From assembly GCA_963717475.1 (NCBI GenBank), contig OY970337.1, positions 2,418,001 through 2,482,000 of the forward strand: a stretch of DNA of 64,000 nt, in the 5' to 3' direction. The notes beneath the pieces are model-generated. The model was not told the origin of the DNA. It saw only the letters and a program-made list of their open reading frames with translations, and did not search any database. Origin of the DNA: AC-32 sp963717475. Lineage in GTDB: Bacteria; Actinomycetota; Thermoleophilia; Gaiellales; Gaiellaceae. The position numbers were made by a program, and so were the translations under genes. Positions 53,308-63,670 of the stretch are shown here, in pieces. Every line of letters begins with the position of its first letter. Position 1 is the stretch's first letter.

Positions 53308-54635
53308 AGCGCGTGCTTCTGCTTCTGCAGAAGGACGCGCTCGTGCTGCGGCGCTCTCCGCTGCTCCTGGGGATCGTCCTGGCCTACCCCGTGGCGATCG
53401 CGGTGCTGGTCGGCCTCGTCGCGGGCTACTCCACGGCCAAGACGCGAGTCGCGCTCGTGGACGAGGACAACCTGCCGCCCGTCGTCACCATCGGCGGCCA
53501 GCGCTTCCACGTCGACCGGACGATCCGGGAGGTCAGCAAGAACGTCGACCTCGTCCGCGGCTTGTCGAGGGACGAGGCCGAGCGGCAGCTCGCCGCCGGA
53601 AAGGTCGTCGCCGTCGTGACCGTCCCGCCCGGCTTCCTGGCGACGCTCGAGCAGATGGTGCGAAGCCCGCAGCTCGAGGTCGAGCTCTCGCACGGCACCA
53701 TCTCCGCCCGGGTCAAGCAGCAGGTTCAGGCCCTCATCTACTCCCTCAACCGGCAGCTCCAAAGCGCGTACATCGCCACGAACCTGAAGTACGTCGACCT
53801 CATTCTCCGCGGCGGCGACGGCAGCTTCCTCGGACAGCCGATCAGCGTGATCGGCCTCGAGCGCGCCGAGCAGGAGCTCCGGCAGATGCCGCAGACGCCG
53901 CGGGTCAAGAAGCTCGAGGACTTCGTCCACGACGCGCGGCTCGCCCTCGCGAACACCGGCGACGCGCTGCGCGCGACCGCGCGGCCGATCGGCGTCACGT
54001 ACGTGAACGGGCGCGGGCGGACGACGCTGCTCGCGGCGAACGTCCAGGCGTACGCGCTCGGCCTCACGATCACGTTCCTCGCGCTGATGCTGGCGGCCGG
54101 CTCGCTGGCGGCCGAGCGCGACGAGAACGTCATCGGGCGGCTCGCGCGTGGGCTCGTGGGGCTCGGCCAGCTCGTTTGGTCGAAGGTCCTGCTGGCCGCG
54201 GCGCTCGCGCTGGCGCTTGGAATCACGATCGCCGTGGCGTTCGGCGTGATCATCGAGATCGGCGGCGTGAACGGCGGCGAGCCGTGGCGCCGCCTGCCGC
54301 TGCTCGTCGTCGGGCTGCTGCTTGCGGGCGGGGCGCTCGGGGCGCTCGGCGCGCTCCTCGGCGCGCTCGCGCGAGAGGCGCGGACGGCGTCGCTCGTCGC
54401 CGTGCTCGTCGTCCTGCCGATCGTCTTCCTGGGGCTGATCCCTGCGCAGATCGTCCCGCCGGCCGGCTGGGCCAGCGACGTCCTTCCGTTCACGCACGCG
54501 GTGCGCTTCTTCAACTCCGCGCTCTACGACCTCAGCCCCTGGCGCCAGGTCGCGCGGCAGGCCGTCTGGCTGATCGCGCTCGGCGCGATCTTCGGCGTTC
54601 TCGCCCGGCTGGGAGCGCGTAGATTGTTGGTATGA
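53304..54635 (+). CDS. ABC-2-type exporter permease
   Basis: 443 residues. TM1 (LLLGIVLAYPVAIAVLVGLVAGY) is followed by a large external domain of about 220 residues. Five C-terminal helices follow, including LGLTITFLALMLAAGSLAAERDENVIGRLARGL and LLLAGGALGALGALLGALARE. YhgE/Pip-like ABC-2 layout. ATG at 53304. The stop overlaps hemB, so export and haem synthesis genes share a transcript. Substrate unknown. Confidence 0.87.
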   Translation: MKRVLLLLQKDALVLRRSPLLLGIVLAYPVAIAVLVGLVAGYSTAKTRVALVDEDNLPPVVTIGGQRFHVDRTIREVSKNVDLVRGLSRDEAERQLAAGKVVAVVTVPPGFLATLEQMVRSPQLEVELSHGTISARVKQQVQALIYSLNRQLQSAYIATNLKYVDLILRGGDGSFLGQPISVIGLERAEQELRQMPQTPRVKKLEDFVHDARLALANTGDALRATARPIGVTYVNGRGRTTLLAANVQAYALGLTITFLALMLAAGSLAAERDENVIGRLARGLVGLGQLVWSKVLLAAALALALGITIAVAFGVIIEIGGVNGGEPWRRLPLLVVGLLLAGGALGALGALLGALAREARTASLVAVLVVLPIVFLGLIPAQIVPPAGWASDVLPFTHAVRFFNSALYDLSPWRQVARQAVWLIALGAIFGVLARLGARRLLV

Positions 54636-55591
54636 GCTTTCCGGCCACGCGCTTGCGAAGGCTGCGCCGCAGCGACCGGCTGCGTGCGCTCGTCCGCGAG
54701 ACGAGGCTCGACCTCGACGACTTCGTTTTCCCCTTGTTCGTCGGGCCCGAGGCGGTCGAGAACCCCGAGCTTCCGCCGTTCGGCCGCCACTCGCTCGAGT
54801 CGCTGCCGGCCGAGGCGCACGAGCTCGAGCGGCTCGGGGTGCGGTCCGTCTTGTTGTTCGGGATTCCGGACGAGAAGGACACCGAGGGCTCGGGGGCGTG
54901 GGACGAAGACGGCGTCGTCCAGCAGGCGCTGCGTACGCTGCGCGAGGCCTCGCCGGGGCTCGTCCTGCTGACCGACGTCTGCCTCTGCGAGTACACGTCG
55001 CACGGCCACTGCGGAGCTCTCGACGGTGACGACGTCGACAACGACTCGACGCTCGAGCTGCTCGCCCGCACGGCCGTCAGCCACGCGGAGGCCGGCGCGG
55101 ACGCCGTCTGCCCGAGCGACATGATGGACGGCCGCGTCGCCGCGATCCGCACCGCCCTCGACGACGCCGACCGGGGTCAGACCCCGATCGTGAGCTACGC
55201 CGCCAAGTACGCGTCGGCGTTCTACGGGCCCTTCCGCGAGGCCGTCGAGTCGGTGCCCGCGTTCGGCGACCGCCGCGGCTACCAGATGGATCCCGCCAAC
55301 GTGCGCGAGGCGCTGCGCGAGTGCGAGCTCGACGTCCGCGAGGGCGCCGACGCGCTGCTCGTCAAGCCGGCTCTGCCGAACCTCGACGTGATCCGCGCCG
55401 TCCGCGAGCGCTTCGACCTTCCCGTCGGCGCCTACAACGTCTCCGGCGAGTACGCGATGCTGAAGGCAGCAGGCGCCCGCGGCTGGCTGGACGAGCGGCA
55501 GGCCGCGCTCGAGTCGCTGACCGCGATCGTCCGGGCCGGCGCCGACCTGGTCGTCTCCTACTGGACGAAGGAGCTGGCGGGCTGGTTGTAG
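54632..55591 (+). CDS. hemB: Porphobilinogen synthase (delta-aminolevulinate dehydratase)
   Basis: 319 residues. The zinc site is Cys117, Cys119 and Cys127 in DVCLCEYTSHGHCG. The two Schiff-base lysines are Lys192 (AAKYASAFYGPFREA) and Lys245 (LLVKPALPNLDVI). It joins two 5-aminolevulinate molecules for haem, needed by the qcr complex and others. ATG overlaps the permease stop. A small palindrome lies in its coding region at 55172-55186. The TAG stop overlaps the next gene. Confidence 0.95.
   Translation: MSFPATRLRRLRRSDRLRALVRETRLDLDDFVFPLFVGPEAVENPELPPFGRHSLESLPAEAHELERLGVRSVLLFGIPDEKDTEGSGAWDEDGVVQQALRTLREASPGLVLLTDVCLCEYTSHGHCGALDGDDVDNDSTLELLARTAVSHAEAGADAVCPSDMMDGRVAAIRTALDDADRGQTPIVSYAAKYASAFYGPFREAVESVPAFGDRRGYQMDPANVREALRECELDVREGADALLVKPALPNLDVIRAVRERFDLPVGAYNVSGEYAMLKAAGARGWLDERQAALESLTAIVRAGADLVVSYWTKELAGWL
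55172..55186. repeat. Small odd-length palindrome, copy 3
   Basis: CGGGGTC-A-GACCCCG, 7-bp arms, within hemB. Same design as the copies in the E2 gene. Confidence 0.45.
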
Positions 55592-56046
55592 CGGCTGACG
55601 TCTGGGCGACGATCGCGCAGACAGCGGCGGCGGAAAGCCCGCTCTGGGCGGACTCGCTGCGGCCGGAGGGCGAGCGCGAGCACGAGCCCGTCTTCTCGCC
55701 GCTTGCGGACGAGCGGTACGCCCTTGGGCTCGAGACCATCTACGAGGGCTACCTGCTCCACTACGGGAAGGCCCGCCTGTTCGCTCCCGGCGACGCCGAC
55801 ACCGCGCTCCTCCTGGGCGACTACCTCTACGCGCACGGCCTCGTCCGGATCGCCGAGAACGGCACGGTCGGGGCGGTTGCCGAGCTCGCGGCGCTGATCT
55901 CGCTCTGCGCGCAGCTGCGCGCCGACGGCCTCCGGGGCGACGGCGAGGCGTGGGCGGCAACCGCCGCGAAACTCGGCGACGGTCGGGAGTCGCCGCCGGA
56001 CGCTGGTCGAGCGCGCGCTCGCAGCTCACGTCGGCGCGTCGAGTAG
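55588..56046 (+). CDS. Protein of unknown function, start unusual
   Basis: About 152 residues: DVWATIAQTAAAESPLWADSLRPEGEREHEPVFSPLADERYALGLETIYEGYLLHYG, then DADTALLLGDYLYAHGLVRIAENGTVGAVAELAALISLCAQL. Helical, acidic, no signal. I recognise no family. No canonical start codon; a GTA at 55588 overlaps the hemB TAG in the position normally held by GTGA. Same relative frame as its ATGA-coupled neighbours. Real gene by codon use. Confidence 0.6.
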   Translation, partial: VAADVWATIAQTAAAESPLWADSLRPEGEREHEPVFSPLADERYALGLETIYEGYLLHYGKARLFAPGDADTALLLGDYLYAHGLVRIAENGTVGAVAELAALISLCAQLRADGLRGDGEAWAATAAKLGDGRESPPDAGRARARSSRRRVE

Positions 56047-56056
56047 GATCGCGCCC

Positions 56057-56238
56057 GTGTTCCTGCCGCTCGCGAAAACAGCCGCCGAGGAAGGCAAAGA
56101 AGTCATCACGGCGATGCTCGTCGTCGGCCTGATCTTCCTCGGCGTGATCGTCGTCGGTGAGCTTTCGAAGTGGCGTAGGCACCGCTGGGCCTGCGCGCAC
56201 CGGGCGACCTCGAGCTCAAGCGTTGCTTCGCCATCTGA
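56057..56238 (+). CDS. Small single-pass membrane protein, frameshifted end
   Basis: About 60 residues: FLPLAKTAAEEGKEVITAMLVVGLIFLGVIVVGELSKWRRHR, a single helix and positive tail. GTG at 56057. The frame does not stop but runs into the cyclase zone; one base shift restores a stop at 56236-56238. No function known. Confidence 0.48.
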
Positions 56239-56251
56239 GCGATCATCCGGC

Positions 56252-58707
56252 ATGCGCAGCTTCCGAGCGGCACCGTCACCTTCCTCTTCACCGACATCGA
56301 GGGCTCGACGCGGCTGCTGCACGAGCTCGGCGCCGAGACGTATGCCGAGGCGCTGGCGGAGCACCGGCTCGTGCTGCGCGAGGCCTTCTCCAGGCACGGC
56401 GGCGCCGAGGTCGACACGCAGGGTGACGCGTTCTTCGTCGCCTTCCCGACCGCGCCCGGGGCGCTCGCGGCGGCCGAGGAGGCGCAGGCGGCGCTGTCAG
56501 ATCCCGGTCCGGATGGGGCTGCACACGGGCACGCCGCTGCTGACCGAGGAGGGCTACGTCGGTGCCGACGTCCACCGCGCAGCCCGGATCGCCGCCGCCG
56601 GCATGGCCGCCAGGTACTTGTCTCCGCGTCGACTGCCGCTCTGCTCGAGACGGTAACAGCCTGTTCGCGATCTCGGGGAGCACCGGCTCAAGGACCTGAG
56701 CGCACCCGAGCGGATCTACCAGGCCGGCGAGGGCGAGTTCCCGCGGCTGAAGACGCTCTACCAGACGAACCTGCCCGTGCCCGCGACGCCGTTCCTCGGC
56801 CGCGAGAGCGAGCTGGCTGCGGTCGGCGAGCTGCTCGACCCGCGACGACGTGCGGCTGCTGACGCTGACCGGCGCGGGCGGCAGCGGCAAGACGCGCCTG
56901 GCGCTGCAGGCCGATCGCGGCCGCGGCAGACGAGTACCCGCAGGGCGTCTGGTGGGTTCCGCTCGCCGAGGTGCGCGAGCCGGCGACGTCCTGCCGGCCG
57001 CGGCGCGTGCGCTCGGCGGCGGCGGCGAGCTCGCCGCGCTGATCGGCGACCGCCGGCTGCTGCTCCTGCTCGACAACTTCGAGCACGTCGATCGACGCGG
57101 CCGCCGGAGGTCGCGGCACTGCTCGAAGCGTGCTCCCCGCGCTCGACGTGGTCGTCACCAGCCGCGAGCGTCTTCGGATCGCCGGGCGAGCAGCGTGTAC
57201 CCGGTGCCGGTGCTCGCGCGCGGCGACTCGCGCCGCCTGTTCGTCGCCCGCGCGAAGGCCGCGGTCCCGGAGTTCGAGCCGGACGAGCACGTGGACGAGC
57301 TCTGCGCGCGGCTCGACGACCTGCCGCTTGCGATCGAGCTGGCGGCGGCCCGCACTGGGCTGCTCACGACGGCCCAGCTCGTCGAGCGGCTCGGCGAACG
57401 CCTCGACCTCCTGCGCGGCGGCCGCGACGCCGAGGTCCGGCAGCGCACGCTGCGGGCGACGATCGAGTGGTCGTACGAGCTCCTGAACGCCGAGGAGCAG
57501 GAGCTGCTCGCGGCTCTGTCGGTCTTCCAGGGCGGCTGGACGCTCGAAAGCTGCGGAGCGCGTCTGCAGGCGGACATCGAGATCGCTCGAGTCGCTCGTC
57601 GACAAGAGCCTCGTTCGGCGCACGGAGTCGGGTCGGCTGTTCATGCTCGAGACGATCCGCGAGTTCGCCGCGGAGCAGCTCCCGCCGGAGCGCCGCAAGA
57701 GCTGCTGCAGCGGCTTCTGGACGCGCTGATCGACACTTTCGAAGCCGGGAACATGCGACCCGAGAGCACGGGGCGGCCGGCGATGGAGCTCGCCCAGGCG
57801 GAGCGCCCGAACGTCGACGTCGCGCTCGAATGGGCACGTCGCAAGCCGGGCAGGCGGAGGCGGCGCTTCGCCTGATGTGGATGCTCGAGATGTACTGGTC
57901 GACGAACGATCCTGTCGGCGGCCGCGACCGCGTCGACGCGCTCCTCGCCGCCGCCGGCGAAGACCATCGACCGTGCCGCATTCGCACGTGCACTTCGCTT
58001 TCGCGGGGCTACACTTGACTTCACGCACGAGGCGCGCTGGCCGAGCCGGAGTACGAGCGGGCGATGGAGCTTTTCAGGCGGTCGGTGATGACCTTGAGGC
58101 GAGCCATATCAGGCATCGCATCGCCTTCAATGCGCTGGACCAGGGGGACTCGAGCGTGCGAAGCGGCTCGCGACGGAGGCACTCGAGCTCGACCGGCGCA
58201 GCGGCAACCGCCGCGACGAGGCCATGGCGCTGAACATCCTCGGAACGGTCGCGTCTCGAGGAAGGCGACCCGGAGAACGGCCTGCGCCTCGAGGCTGGAA
58301 TCCGCCGCGGTGTCCGGGAGCCTGGGCTTCACCTGGTTCCAGGGCGTCACGCTCCTCGGCGCCGCCGAGCATCTCGTCGCTGCGAACGATCCCGAGGCGG
58401 CGATCCCGATCTTCCTCGACGGGGTCGACGCGCTCCTCTCGGTCCAGGACCGCATCAATCTCGCGAACGCTCTCGCTGTGGGCGCTGCAATCGCGGCGAC
58501 CCGGAGCTCTCCCGAGCGCGCCGGGACACTCTGGGGCGCTGTGGAGGCCGCGGCAGAGCGGGAACCGAGGGAGTCGACAACCGGGGCGATGGCCGAGTAC
58601 GAGCCCTACGTCGAGGGCGTCAAGGGAGCGAGTTCGAGGCGGGTCGAAAACGGGGCCGCACGTTCTCGCTCGAAGGGGCCGTGCGCGAGGCACTCAAGGG
58701 GTGGTGA
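56252..58707 (+). pseudogene. Adenylate/guanylate cyclase-ATPase regulator, shattered by frame changes
   Basis: Fragments in changing frames add up to one long regulator like its neighbour. The class III cyclase domain comes first: GTVTFLFTDIEGSTRLLHELG, EVDTQGDAFFVAFPTAPGAL, MGLHTGTPLLTEEGYVGADVHRAARIA. An AAA/NB-ARC-like ATPase follows: LTLTGAGGSGKTRLALQA, LLLLLDNFEHV, VVTSRERLRIAG, LDDLPLAIELAAARTGLL. A helical C-terminal part ends in GRTFSLEGAVREALKGW. More than ten single-base shifts are needed. It ends by sharing bases with the next ATG (TGATG). The catalytic Asp residues survive in the pieces. Either a decayed duplicate or badly sequenced. Confidence 0.7.
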
Positions 58708-61163
58708 TGAGCGAGCTTCCGAGCGGCACCGTCACCTTTCTCTTCACCGACATCGAGGGCTCCACCAGGCTGCTGCACGAGCTCGGCGAGGACAGATACG
58801 CGGAGGCGCTGGCTGAGCATCGCACGGTTCTGCGAGAAGCCTTCTCCAGGCACGGCGGCGTCGAGGTCGACACGCAGGGCGACGCCTTCTTCGTTGCCTT
58901 CCCGACCGCGCCCGGTGCGCTCGGGGCGGCGCGAAAGGCGCAGGGCGAGTTGTCAATCCCGGTCCGGATGGGGCTCCACACCGGCACGCCCCGGTTGACC
59001 GACGAGGGTTACGTCGGCGCGGACGTCCACCGAGCAGCCCGGATCGCGGCCGCCGGTCACGGCAGGCAAGTCCTTCTCTCGGCGCGCGACCGCCGCGCTG
59101 GTCGAGACGGATCACCTGCGCGATCTCGGTGAGCACCGGCTCAAGGACCTGAGCGCGCCCGAGCGGATCTGGCAGCTCGGAGACGGCGAGTTCCCGCGCC
59201 TGAAGACGCTCTACCAGACGAACCTGCCCGTCCCGGCGACGGCGTTCGTCGGCCGTGAGCAAGAAGTTGCCGAGGCGAGCGAGCTGCTCGTCGACGGTGT
59301 GCGGATTCTGACGTTCGCCGGCCCGGGCGGGACCGGCAAGACGCGCCTGGCGCTGCAGGCCGCTGCGGCCGCCGCTGACGGCTACCCGGACGGGATTTGG
59401 TGGGTGCCGCTGGCGCCGCTGTCGGATCCGGCGCTCGTCCTGCCCACCGCGGGCGAAGTGCTCGGCGCGAAGCGAGATCTCGCAGTCGAGATCGGCGAGA
59501 AGCGTCTGCTCCTTCTACTCGACAACTTCGAGCATGTGATCGACGCCGCACGGAGAGGTCGGAGCGCTCGTCGCTGCCTGTCCGCGCCTCACCGTTCTGG
59601 TGACGAGCCGCGAGCGGCTTCAACTTGCCGGCGAGCACGAGTACGCCGTGCCCGCGATGGCGTCTACGGATGGCCTCGAGCTCTTCGCCGCCCGGGCGCG
59701 CGCCCTCGGGACCGAGGTGAACGACGACGAGTCGGCGCGCGAATTGTGCGAGCGGCTCGACAACCTGCCGCTGGCACTCGAGCTCGCGGCTGCGCGGACG
59801 AGGTTGTTCACCCCTGCCCAGCTGCTCGAGCGGCTGGGGCAGCGGCTCGACCTGTTCAAGGGCGGCCGCGACGCCGACCCGAGGCAGCGCACGCTGAGGG
59901 CCGCCATCGAGTGGTCGTATGACCTGCTGACCCCGGAGGAGCAGCAACTCTTCGCGCGGCTCTCGGTCTTTGCCGGCGGCTGCACCTACGAGGCGGCGTG
60001 CCGAGATCTGCGACGCGGACGAGGACACTCTGCAGTCCCTGCTCGACAAGAGCCTCCTCCGCAGGCGCGAAGGGGCGGCCGGTGAGTTGCGCTACTGGAT
60101 GCTCGAGACCATTCGGGAGTTCGCCGTAGAGCGGCTGCTCGAGAGCGGCGACGGCCAGAGCCGGCGCCGCCGCCATGCAGACTGGCACGTGAGCCTGGCT
60201 TACGACCTCAGTCAGCCCCTGCGGGATGGCGATACGACGGCCGGCGCACGGGTTTCCGCCGAGGTCGACAACTTCCGGGCGGCACTCGAGTGGTCGGCCG
60301 AGAACGGGGTTGCGGAGAACGTCTTCCGACTGGTCGACGGCCTCTGGTACTTCTGGATCAGCAGAGGCCATGGCGCCGAAGGGCTTCGGTGGGCGAACTG
60401 GGTGCTGCAGAAGCGCGATCGTCTCTCTCCGGCCGAGGCGGCTCGCCCTCTCTCTTCTGCGAGCGAGTTGATCCGCTTCTTCGGGGATGCCGACGTCGCC
60501 TTAGAACTGAAGGATGAGCTAATCCGTCTCTTCGACCAGATCGGAGATGAATCATCGGCTGCAGCGATGGTGGCCGACGTCGCGAATATGCGTGCGATGG
60601 GCGGTGAGATCCACGCCGCGAGAGAGCTCGCACAGGATGCGCTGGAGCGCCGGCGACGGATCGGGCATCCAGGGGGCATCGCCCACGCGCTCGTCAACGT
60701 CGCCATGGTGGAGTTCCTCGCCGGGGATTTCGCGCTCGCACGTGCCGGCTTCGAAGATGCGCTCAAGCTCCTCGACGAGCTTGGGCCTGCCGATGTTGCG
60801 CAATGCGCGTTCATGTCGGGCGAGGCCGCGCGCCGGCTCGGTGATCGGGAACATGCCCGCAAGCGGTTCGCCCAGGCTCTCGAACTGATCAAAGGGCTCG
60901 GGCAGCGCGCGTTCCTCCCCGAGATCCTGCAGGAGGTCGCCGCGTTCACCGACGACCCCGTTGCTGCCGCGACGTTGATCGGCGCGTCGGAGCGCATCGG
61001 CGATGAGGTCGGCGTGCCGACGTGGGATCCGGACGACCACGGTCGAACTGTCGCGAGGGTGCGTGAGCGTCTCGGTGCTGCAATGTTCGAAACCCTGTGG
61101 CAGCAAGGCCGTCTTCTGGACGACGACGACGCGTTGAAGCTGGCGATCGAGAACTTAGACTGA
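58707..61163 (+). CDS. Adenylate/guanylate cyclase-ATPase regulator, three frame breaks
   Basis: About 817 residues when rejoined. The class III cyclase domain (1-170) has metal Asp in FTDIEGSTRLLHELG and GDAFFVAF. The ATPase has Walker A GPGGTGKTRLALQA and Walker B-like LLLLLDNFEHV, with VTSRERLQLAGEHEYAVP and LDNLPLALELAAARTRLF. A TPR-like helical part (about 440-817) follows. One extra base each at about 59083, 59551 and 60003. This is the well-known actinobacterial cyclase-STAND type of sensor/regulator without a visible DNA-binding domain. ATG at 58707 overlaps the first copy. Confidence 0.82.
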
Positions 61164-61168
61164 CCGCG

Positions 61169-62642
61169 ATGTCACCCCCCCACGACCTTGCGCGACTGGA
61201 TCTCGCTGCTCGAGCGCGAGGGCGAGCTCGTGCGGATCGCGGCCGAGGTCGACCCGCACCTCGAGATCACCGAGATCACCGACCGCGTGGTCAAGTCCGG
61301 CGGGCCCGCGCTGCTCTTCGAGAACCCGAAATCCGAGCACCCGCTGCTGATCAACCAGTTCGGCACCGAGCGCCGCATGTGCCTCGCGCTGGGCGTGGGC
61401 TCGCTCGACGAAGCGGGCCGCAAGCTCGGCGACGTTCTCGAGATGCAGCCGCCGCAGGGGCTCGCCGAGAAGGTCAAGGGCCTGCGCAAGCTGAAGTCGA
61501 TCGCCGACTCGCAGCCGAAGCGCGTGCGCAGCGGCCCGTCACAGGAGGTCGTGCTCACCGGCGACGACGTCGATCTCGGCCGCCTGCCGGTTCAGACCTG
61601 CTGGCCGGGCGACGCCGCGCCGTTCATCACGCTCCCGGCCGTCATCACGAAAGATCCGCGCGATGGCTCCCGCAACGTCGGCATGTACCGGATGCAGGTG
61701 CTCGACGGCAAGACCACGGCGATGCACTGGCAGATCCACAAAGACGGCCGCGCCGACTACCTGCTCGCCGAGGGCCGCATGGACGTCGCCGTCGCGATCG
61801 GCCTCGACCCGGTCACGGCCTACGCGGCGAGCGCGCCGCTGCCGAAGAACGTCGACGAGCTGATGCTCGCGGGCTTCCTGCGCGGCGAGCCCGTCGAGCT
61901 CGTCCCCGCGAAAACGGTCGATCTCGAGGTTCCGGCGAATGCGGAGATCGTGCTGGAGGGCTACATCGCCAAGGACGACCTCACGAGCGAAGGGCCGTTC
62001 GGCGACCACACGGGCTACTACACGCCGCCCGAGCTCTTCCCGGTCTTCCACGTCGAGGCGATCACGATGCGGCGCGACGCGATCTACCCGTCGATCGTGG
62101 TCGGGAAGCCGCCGGCCGAGGACGCGTGGCTCGGCAAGGCGACGGAGCGGATCTTCCTGCCCGCGATCCGGATGAGCGTGCCGGAGCTCGTCGACTACGA
62201 CCTTCCGGTCGCGGGTGCGTTCCACAACTGCTGCCTCGTCTCGATCCGCAAGACCTTCCCGGGCCAGGCGCAAAAGGTGATGCACGCGATCTGGGGCCTC
62301 GGCCTGCTGAGCCTGACGAAGGCGGTCGTGGTCGTCGACGAGTCGGTCGACGTGCACGACTACCAGGACGTTTTCTTCCGGGTCTGCGCGAACGTCGACC
62401 CGAAGCGGGACGTGCTCCTCTCCGAGGGGCCGCTCGACCACCTCGACCACGCGCCCTCGATGCAGTTCTACGGTGGCAAGATCGGGATCGACGCCACTCA
62501 CAAGGGCCCGGCCGAGGGTGCGCGGCCCTGGCCGGAGGAGATTCGCATGAGCGAAGAGGTGCGCGCCCTCGTCGACGCCCGCTGGGAGGAATACGGCCTC
62601 GGAAGTGCTCCGGAAGCGTTGCGCCAGTTGTTACGTCGTTGA
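61169..62642 (+). CDS. UbiD-family decarboxylase
   Basis: About 488 residues. Family blocks include DPRDGSRNVGMYRMQVLD, with conserved Arg, and EGPFGDHTGYYTPPELFPVFHVEAIT, with catalytic Glu residues, plus the C-terminal MQFYGGKIGIDAT. UbiD enzymes use prenylated FMN to decarboxylate aromatic or alpha,beta-unsaturated acids. No UbiX prenyltransferase gene is in the window. The open frame starts at TTG 61188, but an ATG at 61169 followed by a run of seven C (61175-61181) would join the frame if the run had six. Convergent evidence favours the ATG, so the run may be mis-called or slippery. Confidence 0.9.
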
Positions 62643-62711
62643 CGCCGTAGGATCAGGCACGATTGAATCCAGCGGCTGATCGAGCCTACTAGCGAAGGGG
62701 AGGCGCGTCGG

Positions 62712-63670
62712 GTGGATGACCCGCGGGGTGATATGGAGCGGCACGAGCCGCCGCCTAGCCTCTGGCCGATCGGCTTTGCCGTCGGCGTCGTCTGCCTTCT
62801 CGTAGGGCTGATCGTCAGCTGGGTCGCAGTTGCGATCGGCGCGGTGATCCTCGTGGTCTGCGGCGCCCTCTGGGCCCGCGACGTCGCAACGGGCGCGACC
62901 GCCCCGGCCGGTCCCGCGCCCGCGGCCGGCGAGGGAGAGCCCGCTCCGCAGGCCCCGGCCGTCCCGGCGCACAAGGGCGAAGCCGCGATGCCGGAGCCCG
63001 CGCCGGGCGAGCGCTTCCCGCGCAGCGTCTTCCTCGAGAGCGCAACTCTCGGCATCGGCGCGATCATCGGCGGCGTCGTCACGCTTCCGGTGATCGGCTT
63101 CGCCGTGCTGCCCGCGTTCCTGAAGCAGCACAGCCACGAGGTCGACCTCGGGCCGATCGAGAACTTCCCGGAGGGCCAGTATCATCGTCGCCACCTTCCT
63201 GCGCGAACCTGAGCAGGGCGAGGTCGCGCGGCGCACCGCGTTCATCCGCAACAACGGGCTCCTGCAACGGCAAGCCGAGCTTCACCTGCATCTCGAACCG
63301 CTGCGCCCACCTCGGCTGCCCGGTGCAGCCCGGCGGCCCGACCTTCGACGAGAAGACGAAGAACGTCGACACCGCGAGCGGCCACGTTTCGCTCATCCCG
63401 TCGCTGCCGGCCGCGGGCTTCATCTGCCCGTGCCACGGCGGCGCTTACGACCAGGAGGGCAACCGCATCGCCGGCCCGCCGGTCCGCGGCCTCGACCGCT
63501 ACGAGTTCTCGATCCGCAACGGACACCTCATCCTCGGCAACACCTTCAGCGTCGCCAGCGTCTCCGGCACCGGCGCGAACGCCGAGATCCACAAGTACGA
63601 GCTCGCCGGCCCCGGGCAGCACGTCGACGGCCCCGAGTCCTGGCTCTACCCATTGCAGCCGCCCCACTGA
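62712..63670 (+). CDS. qcrA: Cytochrome bc complex Rieske iron-sulfur subunit, two frame breaks
   Basis: About 318 residues when rejoined. Two N-terminal helices (LWPIGFAVGVVCLLVGLIVSWVAVAIGAVILVVCG) and a third (GIGAIIGGVVTLPVIGFAVLPAFL) match the three-helix actinobacterial QcrA. The 2Fe-2S ligands CAHLGC and CPCHGG are intact. One extra base each at about 63182 (TAT-C-ATC) and 63266 (CTG-C-AAC). GTG at 62712 with GGGGAGG upstream. The stop overlaps the cytochrome b start (TGATG). Confidence 0.88.

Noticed and set aside
52639..54635. ABC exporter as part of an antibiotic or bacteriocin cluster
   Set aside because: No precursor peptide, synthase or immunity gene lies nearby; neighbours are housekeeping (hemB) and an AI-2E transporter.
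56057..56656. One 199-codon protein from the small membrane gene into the cyclase region
   Set aside because: After about residue 45 it is Ser/Arg-rich shadow of the cyclase domain; a frame break hides the true stop.
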